A DNA stretch of 64,000 nt from JABSQH01 sp965230015. GTDB lineage: Bacteria; Actinomycetota; Acidimicrobiia; Acidimicrobiales; Ilumatobacteraceae. Both the position numbers and the translations under genes were made by a program. A model generated the notes under the pieces. It worked only from the letters and a program-made list of their open reading frames with translations, made no database searches and was not told where the DNA came from. Numbering within the stretch: position 1 is the stretch's first letter; the number at the start of each line of letters is the position of its first letter. Below are positions 25,559 through 33,977 of this stretch, one piece after another. The stretch covers positions 58,993-122,992 of the forward strand of contig CBDDKF010000022.1 of the NCBI GenBank assembly GCA_965230015.1, given 5' to 3'.

Positions 25559-25671
25559 GAGTGCCCCCGGACGCTGCCAAGAACCCGGTTCGCGATGAAG
25601 CGAGTTCTGCTGACTTCGGCGGGGGTGTCCCGGGTCGGGGTGCATCGTGGGAGTCGTCGGTTGCCACGAAC

Positions 25672-26541
25672 GTGGTGATCGTGGCCGGAAAAGGCGGAGT
25701 CGGGAAGACCACGGTAACGGCAGTCTTGGCCCATGCGGCAGCCCGCCAAGGTCGAGACGTGCTGGTGATCGAACTCGACGGAAAGCCGACCCTTGAAGCC
25801 CTGGTCGCGGCACCGTCCAGCGGTCCGGACGGGGGCCGAATCGATCTGGTGCGCATCTCGGCTCCCGAAGCGCTCGACGAGTATCTACGCGACCACGGCT
25901 TTGCCCGCGTGGCCAAGCGGTTGCAACGCACCGGCGTGATCGACATCGTCGGTACGGCGGCGCCGGGGATCGACGATGTCGTCGTTCTGGGCAAGGTGAA
26001 GCAGCTCGAGCGGACAGGCGACTACGACCTGGTGGTGGTCGACGGGCCCGCCGCGGGTCACGCGATCACCTTTTTGTCGTCGGCGGCCGGACTCGCCGAC
26101 GCGGTTCGTGGCGGCCCGGTGAAGGCCCAGTCCGACGACGTGATGGAGCTGCTCACCGACGGCGAACGTTGCCAGGTCGTGTTGGTCACACTGCCCGAGA
26201 CCACACCGGTCAACGAAGTGATCGAAACGGCGTACGCGCTCGAAGAGGATGTCGGCGTGGCGCTCGGACCGGTGGTGGTCAACGGTGTCGATCGCGGCGC
26301 GTCACCCCCGACCGACGTCGAGTCGCTCGTCGCCGACCTGCCAGCAGACGATGCGGATGTGCTGCGCGCGGCCGCCGACTTCCGCCGCTCGCGCCAGGCG
26401 ATGGAGCGGCGTGTGATCGATCGCCTCAGCGAGTCGCTGCCACTGCCGCAGCTCGAGCTTCCTGCGTTGCCGGTGGCCGGGGTTGCGGCCGGCGACATCG
26501 GCACGCTGGTCGATGCGTTGCTCGAAAGCGGTCGGCGATGA
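25672..26541 (+). CDS. ArsA/Get3-like ATPase, BagA-like first subunit
   Basis: Up to 289 residues. Walker A is AGKGGVGKTTVTAVLA, the deviant P-loop of the ArsA/MinD class; VVVDGPAAGHA is the switch region. With the next gene it matches the neighbouring pair Rv3679-Rv3680 of Mycobacterium tuberculosis (BagA/BagB), which form a Get3-like ATPase complex. The start is uncertain: GTG 25672 gives a normal lead into the first strand, while the in-frame GTG 25561 gives 37 more residues and would abut the divergent gene. Confidence 0.8.
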   Translation: MVIVAGKGGVGKTTVTAVLAHAAARQGRDVLVIELDGKPTLEALVAAPSSGPDGGRIDLVRISAPEALDEYLRDHGFARVAKRLQRTGVIDIVGTAAPGIDDVVVLGKVKQLERTGDYDLVVVDGPAAGHAITFLSSAAGLADAVRGGPVKAQSDDVMELLTDGERCQVVLVTLPETTPVNEVIETAYALEEDVGVALGPVVVNGVDRGASPPTDVESLVADLPADDADVLRAAADFRRSRQAMERRVIDRLSESLPLPQLELPALPVAGVAAGDIGTLVDALLESGRR

Positions 26542-27674
26542 CGGCGGCGACGATGCTCGACGACGCGGCGGTGATCGTGTGTTGCGGCTCGGGCGGGGTC
26601 GGCAAGACGACCACCGCCGCCGTGCTCGGGATCGAGGCCGCGCTCCACGGGCGCCGCGCCGTGGTGGTCACGATCGACCCTGCCCGCCGGCTCGCCGACG
26701 CGCTCGGGCTGGCCGACGGTCTGCCGGCCGAGCCAGCTCGAGTTGATCTCTCCACTCTGACCGCTGACGCGGGGAACGGTGCCGGTGGACACGAACCCGG
26801 CGAATTGTGGGCGATGATGCTCGACACTGCGGCCACGTTCGACGGGCTGGTGCACCGGTACGCCGACGACGAGCAGCAGGCGACGCGCATCCTGGAGAAC
26901 CCCTTCTATCGCAACATCGCCGGGTCGCTGAGCGGCACGCAGGAGTACATGGCTGCCGAGATGCTGCATGCGCTGCACTCCGACGATCGGTTCGACCTGG
27001 TGGTTGTCGACACGCCGCCGAGCCGCAATGCGCTCGACTTCCTCGAGGCGCCCGGCGTGCTCTCGCGGTTCCTCGACCACCGTCTGTTCAAGCTCTTGAT
27101 GCTGCCGGCCCGTGGGGGCTTGCGCGTGCTCAGCCCGGTGACCCAGCCCGTGCTGCGCACGATCGGCAAGGTTGTGGGCTCGGACGTGCTCGCCGATTCG
27201 GTGGCGTTCTTCCAGGCTTTCGCCGGCATGGAGACCGGGTTTCGCGAGCGAGCTGACGAAGTGGTTGCGCTGATCCGCGCCCCGGAGACGTCGTTTGTCG
27301 TCGTGGCGTCGCCGCGCCACGACACGATCGACGAAGCGGTGTGGTTCAGCGAGCAGCTGGCTGCGCAAGGCGTGGACGTGACGGCCGCGTTGGTCAACCG
27401 ATGCCACCCGCTGTTTGGCGATGGCAGCGCAGCTGATGCAGCCGCAGAGGCAACCGGGCTGCTCGATCGCGGGCACACCGAGCTGTCGGCGCTGTGGGCC
27501 AACGTCGCGCATCTGCGCGGTCTCCGCGAAGGTGAACAGCGGGTGGTCGGTCCGCTGGCGGACGCCGTCGGCGACGAACGAGTCGAGATGCTGCCGTTGC
27601 TCGACCGCGACGTGCACGATCTCGATGGTTTGGCGCGCATCGGCGACCACCTGTTCGGGCGCTCCCGCGACTGA
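26538..27674 (+). CDS. ArsA/Get3-like ATPase, BagB-like second subunit
   Basis: 378 residues. The ATG overlaps the previous stop (ATGA), so the two are translationally coupled. Walker A is CGSGGVGKTTTAAVLG; the switch regions are IDPARRLADALG and VVVDTPPSRNALDFLEAPG. The longer helical part (about 85-250) matches the BagB-type subunit. The complex is cytosolic; mycobacterial work links it to small-molecule binding and stress. A transport role should not be assumed, as no ArsB-like gene is present. Confidence 0.85.
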   Translation: MTAATMLDDAAVIVCCGSGGVGKTTTAAVLGIEAALHGRRAVVVTIDPARRLADALGLADGLPAEPARVDLSTLTADAGNGAGGHEPGELWAMMLDTAATFDGLVHRYADDEQQATRILENPFYRNIAGSLSGTQEYMAAEMLHALHSDDRFDLVVVDTPPSRNALDFLEAPGVLSRFLDHRLFKLLMLPARGGLRVLSPVTQPVLRTIGKVVGSDVLADSVAFFQAFAGMETGFRERADEVVALIRAPETSFVVVASPRHDTIDEAVWFSEQLAAQGVDVTAALVNRCHPLFGDGSAADAAAEATGLLDRGHTELSALWANVAHLRGLREGEQRVVGPLADAVGDERVEMLPLLDRDVHDLDGLARIGDHLFGRSRD

Positions 27675-27750
27675 TTTCGCGCAGCTGTTTCGGGACGGCT
27701 GAACGCTGCAGGAGTGACGTGTAGGGCGGGTGTTGGGTAGCGTCGGCGTC

Positions 27751-28239
27751 GTGCACATCCTGCTTGCTACCGACGCCGAGTGGATCGTCGACGAGGTCAC
27801 TGCGGCGCTCGGCGGTGACGACGTGACTTTCGCGGTGTGTCGCGAGGGACGGGCGGTGGCCGACGAGGTGCACCGCCACATGCCCGATCTCGCTGTGTGC
27901 GACTTGCAGATCGGGTCGATGGGGGCGATGGCGGTGACGATGGCGTTGCGCCTCGACGAGTCGGCAGGCCGCCTCAACCACGTGAAGGTGCTGATGCTCC
28001 TCGATCGCGCCGCCGACGTGCACTTGGCCCGCCGAAGCGGGGCCGAGGGATGGCTCGTGAAGCCGCTCGACGCATTGCGTCTGAAGCTGGCGGCGACGGC
28101 AGTGCTCAACGGCGAGCCGTACGCGGAGGGTCTCGACGTCGATGCACCGCCGGTGGAACCGATGGTGCCGCTGCCCGACAGCGACGATTCGGGCGACGAG
28201 TCCAGCTCCAGCGCAGCCGACGAACCTGCGGCTACCTGA
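27751..28239 (+). CDS. Stand-alone response-regulator receiver protein
   Basis: 162 residues; GTG 7 nt after TAGCGT. Receiver domain only: Asp8 in the acidic pocket, phospho-acceptor Asp51 (AVCDLQIGSMG) and Lys104 (GWLVKPLDA). An acidic Ser/Asp/Pro tail follows (about 125-162), with no DNA-binding domain. Similar single-domain receivers sit in many actinobacterial genomes. No histidine kinase is nearby, so the partner is unknown. Confidence 0.85.
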   Translation: MHILLATDAEWIVDEVTAALGGDDVTFAVCREGRAVADEVHRHMPDLAVCDLQIGSMGAMAVTMALRLDESAGRLNHVKVLMLLDRAADVHLARRSGAEGWLVKPLDALRLKLAATAVLNGEPYAEGLDVDAPPVEPMVPLPDSDDSGDESSSSAADEPAAT

Positions 28240-28263
28240 ATCGCGGCAACCGCGTCGCTGGCG

Positions 28264-29097
28264 TCAGGTCGTCAGCTCGCCGGTCACGCAGGTCACAACG
28301 TCGCCGCCAACCCACAGCTGGCCGTCGACGCCCTCGACGTGGACCATCCCAGCCCTACCGATCGCCGTTCCCTGGCGCGCCACGTAGGGCGCTGGCAGCA
28401 CGCTGCGCTCGGTGAGCCACACCGCCAACGACGCGTTGAGACTGCCGGTGAACGGGTCTTCTCGGGTTGCGCCGTCGACCGGGAAGAAGGCGCGCACCTC
28501 GATCTGAGCCGGACCACCAGCGGCGTGGGCACCGACCACGCCGATCAGGTGGTCGCTGGTGCGCGGCTGCACTGCGAGCACGTCGTCGGCGGTGGCCAGC
28601 TGAACGCCGATCCACTCGGGGCCGTTGGCCACCCACGCCGTGTCGACGACTGCGTCGGCGTCGACACCGAGCACATCGATCACGTCGGCGCGCAGGTCGG
28701 GGTCGAGCGGACCGCTGCGCTGTAGCGAAGGAGCAGCGAATGCGAGGCGGTCGTCGTTGCGCAGCTCGACGAGACCGATGCCGCACTCCTGCACGATCCG
28801 GTCCGGTCGCTGCGGGGCGCTGCCGAGCGATCGCCACACGTGCGCGGTGCCAATCGTCGGGTGACCGGCGAACGGGAGCTCGAAGCTCGGCGTGAAGATG
28901 CGCACGCGGTAGTCGGCGGCGCCGTCGATGGGCGGGAGCAGAAACGTGGTCTCGGAGAGGTTCGTCCAGTGGGCGATGCGTTGCATCTCCTCGTCCGCCG
29001 GTGCGTTGCCAGCGCTGATGCAGTCGACCACCGCGACGGGGTTGCCGAGGAACGGGGTGGCGGTGAACACATCGACGACGTGGTACGGGAAGCGCAT
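28264..29097 (-). CDS. PhzF-family isomerase/epimerase-like protein
   Basis: 277 residues from the ATG at 29097 (MRFPYHVVDVFTATPFLGNP), the usual start of the family; an in-frame ATG at 29175 would add 26 residues. PhzF signatures: NLSETTFLLPP with the catalytic Glu, FTPSFELPFAGHPTIGTAH, and REDPFTGSLNASLAVWL. The family folds like diaminopimelate epimerase and mostly has unknown substrates. No phenazine gene is nearby. Convergent with the receiver gene, 24 nt apart. Confidence 0.88.
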   Translation of the reverse strand: MRFPYHVVDVFTATPFLGNPVAVVDCISAGNAPADEEMQRIAHWTNLSETTFLLPPIDGAADYRVRIFTPSFELPFAGHPTIGTAHVWRSLGSAPQRPDRIVQECGIGLVELRNDDRLAFAAPSLQRSGPLDPDLRADVIDVLGVDADAVVDTAWVANGPEWIGVQLATADDVLAVQPRTSDHLIGVVGAHAAGGPAQIEVRAFFPVDGATREDPFTGSLNASLAVWLTERSVLPAPYVARQGTAIGRAGMVHVEGVDGQLWVGGDVVTCVTGELTT

Positions 29098-29187
29098 TCC
29101 GGGAGTTTGGCGGAGCGGGGCGGGGCCGGCACGGCCGGTTTTGGCGAGGAAGTCGTCGCCGCTCGCCGGTAGCATCGTCGCCTGCTA

Positions 29188-29265
29188 CGGGGTGTAGCGC
29201 AGTTTGGCTAGCGCGCCACGTTCGGGACGTGGAGGCCGGAGGTTCAAATCCTCTCACCCCGACCA
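29188..29265 (+). tRNA. tRNA-Pro (CGG)
   Basis: Acceptor CGGGGTG / CACCCCG, anticodon stem CCACG with loop TTCGGGA (anticodon CGG), T loop TTCAAAT, and an encoded CCA end (29263-29265). Confidence 0.93.
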
Positions 29266-29267
29266 CA

Positions 29268-29303
29268 GAAGCCCCGCTCAGAGATCTCTCTGGCCGGGGC
29301 TTC
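29268..29303. terminator. Terminator hairpin after tRNA-Pro
   Basis: GAAGCCCCG / CGGGGCTTC, 9-bp perfect stem directly after the tRNA. It also faces the convergent gene ending at 29374. Confidence 0.65.
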
Positions 29304-29373
29304 GGCGCGCACGGCGCGGCGTCGGCGCGACAGCGTGCGCGACCCGCGACGACAGTCGCTGGTTACACGACGG

Positions 29374-29928
29374 TCAGACCGCGATGAGCTCGTAGTCGAC
29401 GAGTTCCATCGCCATCGACCCGTCGTCCTCATCGAAGAGCGTGCCGGAGAAGACGTAACCGCCGCCGCTGGTGGCGACGCCGTCGAGCGTCCCCTGCACC
29501 TCGGCGCCCCACGACGATGTCGCGCGCATGAACAGCTGCGGCGTTGTCGCGTCGACGTCGAGTACGGCCTCGGCGACGGAGAAGCCGACCGGGGTCGGGA
29601 ACGCCGTGTTGGTCGTGGTCTCGATATCACCGCACAGCGGCTCGTTGTCGGAAGGTTGATCGTTCACGTCAACACGCGGGTGCATCGTGCCGCCGGTGAT
29701 CGCGTACTCGTCTCCGCCGGTGATCACCCTGCCGCCAGCCGCTGCGTCGAAGAGGATGGCGTCGTACAGGCAGTAGGCCTCGGTTGGGTTGGCGTTGTCG
29801 TCGTTGGTGCTGCCGGTCGCATTGCTACCGGCAGCGACGAGTCCGACGAGGGCGATACCGACGACGGCGAGCGCGCCGGCGAGGCGGCGTCGCCAGTGGC
29901 GAGTGAACTGAGTGTTGGCGGTGGTCAC
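29374..29928 (-). CDS. Small secreted protein of unknown function
   Basis: 184 residues from the GTG at 29928, which follows AAGGACCATCA. N-terminal signal or anchor (RRRLAGALAVVGIALVGLVAAG), then an Asp/Thr-rich mature part with two Cys (EAYCLYD, PLCGDIE) and a beta-rich C-terminus ending FSGTLFDEDDGSMAMELVDYEL. It is not related by eye to the other secreted families here. Confidence 0.75.
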   Translation of the reverse strand: MTTANTQFTRHWRRRLAGALAVVGIALVGLVAAGSNATGSTNDDNANPTEAYCLYDAILFDAAAGGRVITGGDEYAITGGTMHPRVDVNDQPSDNEPLCGDIETTTNTAFPTPVGFSVAEAVLDVDATTPQLFMRATSSWGAEVQGTLDGVATSGGGYVFSGTLFDEDDGSMAMELVDYELIAV

Positions 29929-30088
29929 TGATGGTCCTTGCTGGATGGTGAGTTTGCGACGCCGTCGATCGTGCGGCGCGCGACCTGAACGCAACCTGTC
30001 GGTGACACAAGTGTTTGCTGTCGGCGACGCTGTGCAGCCGGTGCGCCCGCGCCGCGCCTGACGGTGAACTGCCCGTACCGTTTGGGCG

Positions 30089-30538
30089 ATGGAGCCGTTC
30101 GAGGAGACGCTTGCCGAGGGCGAACTGACAGTTCGGCCGTTTCGGGCGGCCGACCGTGCGGCGCTCGTCGCCGGCCGCGACGAGGAGTTCCACCGGTTCC
30201 TCCCCGACGCATCCGCCGACCCGCAGCCCCTTGCCTGCATCTGTGTGTCGGGAACCATCGTCGGATGGATCGACTACGACCACGACGACGATCGTCATTG
30301 GCTGCGCGCCGACCAGGTCAACGTGGGCTACAACGTGTTTCCCGCACACCGCGGTCGGCGCTCTGCGATGCGTGCCCTCCGACTCATCAACGAATTCCTC
30401 CTCGCTCATGAGCCGCCGTTGCACCCGACGCTACTGATCGATCCACGAAACAAGCCGTCGCTGGCCACGGCTGCACTCGCTGGATTCGAGGACGCCGGCG
30501 AGGTCGACGGTGAGCGATTCTTCGTGCTGTCGCGCTGA
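30089..30538 (+). CDS. GNAT-family N-acetyltransferase
   Basis: 149 residues; ATG 7 nt after TACCGT. LTVRPFRAADRAAL at the N-terminus and the acetyl-CoA loop region VNVGYNVFPAHRGRRSAMRAL followed by DPRNKPSLATAALAGFEDAGE fit the RimJ/GNAT fold. Substrate unknown. Confidence 0.8.
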   Translation: MEPFEETLAEGELTVRPFRAADRAALVAGRDEEFHRFLPDASADPQPLACICVSGTIVGWIDYDHDDDRHWLRADQVNVGYNVFPAHRGRRSAMRALRLINEFLLAHEPPLHPTLLIDPRNKPSLATAALAGFEDAGEVDGERFFVLSR

Positions 30539-30544
30539 CTTCGG

Positions 30545-31474
30545 TCAGGCTGAGTGCACGGGCGGCCGCGGCGGAGCGGCGACCTGTTCGCGGTCGGCCC
30601 GCAGCTTGGCGTGGGTCATCGCTGCCGCGGTCTCGAGCTCGCCCATCGCTCGATGTGCGGTGATCAGCCACGTCAGTGATGGCAGCGCGATCAGTGTTAC
30701 GAGCATCGCCACAGCGAGCACGTTCGAGCCGTCGTTCGTCGACCCCGATCCCAGCGCCAGTCCCACGGCGAACATCCCAACCGACGCCGCAACCGAGGCG
30801 AGGATCGGCCCCCAGAACCACCATCTGGCGCGTCCGCCATCGCCGCCGACCCACTCGATCGCCTTGGCCAGGTAGCCGTACGGGCGGTACCAACACAGCA
30901 GGCCGACCACGATCACCACCCCGATCACGGCGAACACCGCCAGCTCTCGGGTGTCGCGTGCCTCCCCCGATGCGGCGCCGTCGGCCCAATTGCGCAGCGC
31001 CGCCGCGAGGACCATGCCGTTGATCACCACGAACGGCGCTGCAAACCACCACAAGACCGCCGCCGCTGGTCGAGGTGGCTTCGAGTACGCCTTTGCTGGC
31101 TTGGCGCGGCGGGCGTTCTCGGTGGCCATTCCGCACCAGATCAACAGCAGCGGCAACGCCAACCCCGACAGCACGACGGGTGCGATCGGTCCGAGCAGAG
31201 CTGCCGGCGCAGACAGCACGGCGACCACAAGAATCGCATAGTGCGCCCAGCGGGTAGGGAGGAGTCGACGGATCGGCTCGTCCGCAGTCGCCGGTTGTCG
31301 GGGCTGTGTGTCCCACTCGATCGTGTCGGGTGTCGCGGCTGCAGGTGCGGCTGGAGTTGGGACCGGAGGCGATGCCGCGGGGAGTAGTGGCACGCCGGGC
31401 GCGGCCGTGGCGGGCTGCGGCGGTGGCAGCGGGGAGCCGATTGGCGTGGCGGTTGGATCCATCAGCTGCATCAT
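30545..31474 (-). CDS. Multi-pass membrane protein with Pro/Ala-rich N-terminus
   Basis: 309 residues. The first 75 are Pro/Ala-rich and cytoplasmic by composition. About six hydrophobic segments follow (first HYAILVVAVLSAPAALLGPIA, about 78-98), with Trp-rich loops (RWWFWGP). The tail is Arg/Pro-rich. No known family recognised. Convergent with the acetyltransferase, 6 nt apart. Confidence 0.75.
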   Translation of the reverse strand: MMQLMDPTATPIGSPLPPPQPATAAPGVPLLPAASPPVPTPAAPAAATPDTIEWDTQPRQPATADEPIRRLLPTRWAHYAILVVAVLSAPAALLGPIAPVVLSGLALPLLLIWCGMATENARRAKPAKAYSKPPRPAAAVLWWFAAPFVVINGMVLAAALRNWADGAASGEARDTRELAVFAVIGVVIVVGLLCWYRPYGYLAKAIEWVGGDGGRARWWFWGPILASVAASVGMFAVGLALGSGSTNDGSNVLAVAMLVTLIALPSLTWLITAHRAMGELETAAAMTHAKLRADREQVAAPPRPPVHSA

Positions 31475-31556
31475 CGGCTAGAGGCTGGCCCGCCTTGATC
31501 GATCCGGGCGAGGCCGGAGTGTCTGCGACTCGATGACGGGCGCCTACGTTGGCGCC

Positions 31557-32282
31557 ATGGCAGATCCGACGACGTGGATCGTCACTGCGGTGAATGCACC
31601 GGAGCACGCCGGCAACCGCATCCATACCGACGAGGGCGCACGCGAGCAAGGGTTCCCGGCGGCGCTCGTCGCAGGCGTGACCACCTACGCGTACCTCACT
31701 CGTCCGCTGGTGGACGCATGGGGGATCGACTGGTTGACACATGGTGGTGGCGAGGTTCGCTTCCGTGCGCCGGTGCTCGCCGGTGACCGCATCCAGTGCA
31801 CTCCGGTGCCGACGGGCGATGGTGTGCGAGTGGAGGCCCGCTGTCCCGCACGCGCGCCCGAGGCGTTGGCCGTGTTCACCGCCGTCGAGCATGGCGATCT
31901 CGTGCCACCCGAGCGCGACGGCGAGCAGCTCGCCGCCCGCGAGGTGAAACTCGTCGACCGGCTCGGCCCCGGCTATGGCGCACGTGTCGACGACGACCTC
32001 GACGTCTACACGCGCCACGGAATCATCCATCCTGCGGTGTGGCCGGCGATCGCCAACGACGTGTTCTCGGCCGACTTGGTGCGCGGCTCGTGGATTCACA
32101 CGCGGAGTCGGATTCAACACCATGCCATCGCGCACGACGGCGACCTGGTGGTCGTTCGCTCGACGGTCGTCGAGCGGTTCCATCGCCGCGGCGAGCGTGC
32201 CGTTGCCGACGTGCGCATCGAGCGCGACGGGCGGCCGCTGGTGACGATCGAACACGAAGCGATCGTCGACCTCGGCGTCTGA
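31557..32282 (+). CDS. MaoC/hotdog-fold acyl-CoA hydratase-like protein
   Basis: 241 residues; ATG 6 nt after TACGTT. HTDEGAREQGFPAALVAG is like the hydratase-2 motif of MaoC proteins, with GEVRFRAPVLAGDRI as the usual second strand. A second, weaker hotdog-like half follows (about 120-241). It is probably a hydratase or thioesterase-like enzyme on acyl thioesters. No fatty-acid genes adjoin it. Confidence 0.65.
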   Translation: MADPTTWIVTAVNAPEHAGNRIHTDEGAREQGFPAALVAGVTTYAYLTRPLVDAWGIDWLTHGGGEVRFRAPVLAGDRIQCTPVPTGDGVRVEARCPARAPEALAVFTAVEHGDLVPPERDGEQLAAREVKLVDRLGPGYGARVDDDLDVYTRHGIIHPAVWPAIANDVFSADLVRGSWIHTRSRIQHHAIAHDGDLVVVRSTVVERFHRRGERAVADVRIERDGRPLVTIEHEAIVDLGV

Positions 32283-32350
32283 ACCACAACGAGTAGCCAG
32301 CGGCTCGGCGGACACGGTTGGTTGAGCGACGCCGGACCGAGATCTCGGCG

Positions 32351-32560
32351 ACTTCTCAGCGGCCGTTCAGGCCTAGTTGAAGTGGCTGGCGAGATGATGG
32401 TGACACGCCATCAACAGCACTCGAATCGCACACCGCAGAAGGAGCCCCGACCCCGATGACCCGCCCCGCACGTTCCAGGATCGCTCGAGTTGTCGGAGGC
32501 CTCGTTGCGGCGTGTACGGCGATCACGCTCATCGGGAGCGCAGGAGCATCGGCCAGCGAC
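32351..32560 (+). repeat. Direct repeat, unit 1: shared promoter, leader and signal peptide
   Basis: About 210 nt almost identical to 32928-33137 (period 577 nt, roughly one difference per 20 nt). It covers the 105 nt before the start and the whole signal-peptide coding part, then similarity drops. Confidence 0.85.
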
Positions 32561-32890
32561 GACATGGCTGCGACGACGACCAACCCGTTGGAGCCGAACA
32601 TCTGCTGGACCCACAATCCCCTCGGCGATGGGTATCGGGTCCACGTGACCACCACCAATCACTCGTCACGTAACGCCCTGTTCGAGGTGGAAGAGGTCCG
32701 TGGCGACGTACGTCACCGCGAGACCCTGCGACCCGGCGAGACCGGCGTGTTCTTCCACGACGCTCCGCTCGACCGGGAGCGCACTTACATCTACGACGGT
32801 GAGGTCGACGGGATGAGTCGTCGAGACGCCGGGTTCAGCCGCATGAAGGACAACTTCAACATCCCGTACTACACCGCGCCCTGCTTCTGA
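32456..32890 (+). CDS. Small secreted disulphide protein, tandem copy 1
   Basis: 144 residues; ATG behind AGAAGGAGC. Signal peptide about 1-33 (RVVGGLVAACTAITLIGSAG ending in SASA). The mature part has exactly two Cys, one near the start (NICWTHNPLG) and one at the extreme end (APCF), likely joining the ends. Conserved core shared with copy 2: GYRVHVTTTNHSSRNA, TLRPGET, FHD and PLDR. It may be an exported antimicrobial, inhibitor or wall-associated protein; nothing identifies the function. Confidence 0.8.
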   Translation: MTRPARSRIARVVGGLVAACTAITLIGSAGASASDDMAATTTNPLEPNICWTHNPLGDGYRVHVTTTNHSSRNALFEVEEVRGDVRHRETLRPGETGVFFHDAPLDRERTYIYDGEVDGMSRRDAGFSRMKDNFNIPYYTAPCF

Positions 32891-32927
32891 TCGGCGGATC
32901 GACCCGCCTTGTCCAGAGATCTCGTCC

Positions 32928-33137
32928 ACTTCTCAGCGACCGTTCAGGCCCAGTTGAAGTGGCTGGCGAGATGATGGTTGCACGCCACCAACAGCACTCG
33001 ATTCGCACACCGCAGAAGGAGCCCCGACCCCGATGACCCGCCCCGCACGTTCCAGGATCGCTCGGCTTGTCGGAGGCCTCTTTGCGGCGTGTACGGCGAT
33101 CACGCTCATCGGGAGCGCGGGAGCATCAGCGGCCGAT
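32928..33137 (+). repeat. Direct repeat, unit 2
   Basis: Second copy of the 210-nt block at 32351-32560, starting inside the 140-nt gap after copy 1. Confidence 0.85.
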
Positions 33138-33467
33138 GAGGAGCACTTCTCGTCGGCCAATCCGCTGCAGGCCAACATCTGCTACACGGACAACCCGCTC
33201 GGCGAGGGCTATCGGGTTCACGTGACGACGACCAACCATTCATCGCGCAACGCTCGGGTGACCATCGACGAGTTCGGTGGCACCGTGCATCACGACCAGA
33301 CGCTGCGGCCTGGCGAAACGGCTGCTCTCTTCCACGACGTTCCACTCGATCGGTATCGCGACTACAACTATCGGGGCGAACTCGTCGGTGTGGTCGACCC
33401 GACAATCGGCTTCAACTTCGTGAGGGCGAATACCACCCTTCCCGACTTCACCGACCCCTGTTTCTGA
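33033..33467 (+). CDS. Small secreted disulphide protein, tandem copy 2
   Basis: 144 residues, same length as copy 1. The signal peptide is almost identical in DNA and protein (VGGLFAACTAITLIGSAG). The mature part keeps NICYTDNPLG, GYRVHVTTTNHSSRNA, TLRPGET, FHD and the final PCF, but about half of its other residues differ, chiefly after residue 70. It has its own copy of the upstream region, so both are probably expressed in the same way. Function unknown. Confidence 0.8.
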   Translation: MTRPARSRIARLVGGLFAACTAITLIGSAGASAADEEHFSSANPLQANICYTDNPLGEGYRVHVTTTNHSSRNARVTIDEFGGTVHHDQTLRPGETAALFHDVPLDRYRDYNYRGELVGVVDPTIGFNFVRANTTLPDFTDPCF

Positions 33468-33521
33468 TCGGTCCGCCGCAGTCCGGGCCGGCTCAGCCCT
33501 CGTCGACGCTGCGTCGGGTGA

Positions 33522-33977
33522 TCAGCGGTGGGCCAGCACGGCGCCGGCACCGCCGCTGCGCCACACCCGCCACGCGCCGGTCGCCCAGAGTGCCCACACG
33601 ACCAGGACGGGCTGGAAGAAGAGGCGTGCGAACCGGGCGCCGTCGCTGTCCAATCCGAAGGCGTCGGTGCCCTCGACCCATTGGGCGATGTTGCCGGGAA
33701 AGATCACCACGAAGAATGCGGCGACGATCCACCCGACCAGCGCGCGGCGACCGCTCACGAAGAGCAGCGCCATCCCGAGTGTGATCTCGATCAACCCAGA
33801 GAGCACCACAACGAGGTCGGCGTCGACAGGGAACCACTCTGGAACTTGCGCCTGAAACTCGTCGCGTTGGAAGGTCAGGTGTCCGATGCCGGCGAACAGC
33901 AGGCTGCCGCCGAGGAGCCAACGGGCGACCGAGCGCGCCGTCGTGTCAGCAACGTTGCTCGGCGCCGGCGACCTCAC
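33522..33977 (-). CDS. DoxX-like membrane protein
   Basis: 151 residues from the GTG at 33977, which overlaps the stop of the upstream dioxygenase by 4 nt (GTGA). Four hydrophobic helices: WLLGGSLLFAGIGHLTF, VVVLSGLIEITLGMALLFV, GWIVAAFFVVIFPGNIAQW and the last near FFQPVLVVWALWATG. The ARWLLGGSLLFAGIGHL and FPGNI patterns fit the DoxX family of small membrane proteins, often tied to redox functions. It is translationally coupled to the dioxygenase. Confidence 0.8.
   Translation of the reverse strand: MRSPAPSNVADTTARSVARWLLGGSLLFAGIGHLTFQRDEFQAQVPEWFPVDADLVVVLSGLIEITLGMALLFVSGRRALVGWIVAAFFVVIFPGNIAQWVEGTDAFGLDSDGARFARLFFQPVLVVWALWATGAWRVWRSGGAGAVLAHR

Noticed and set aside
29374..30258. Longer start for the small secreted protein
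   Set aside because: The extension crosses the acetyltransferase promoter and start; the GTG at 29928 has AAGGA and a signal peptide right after it.
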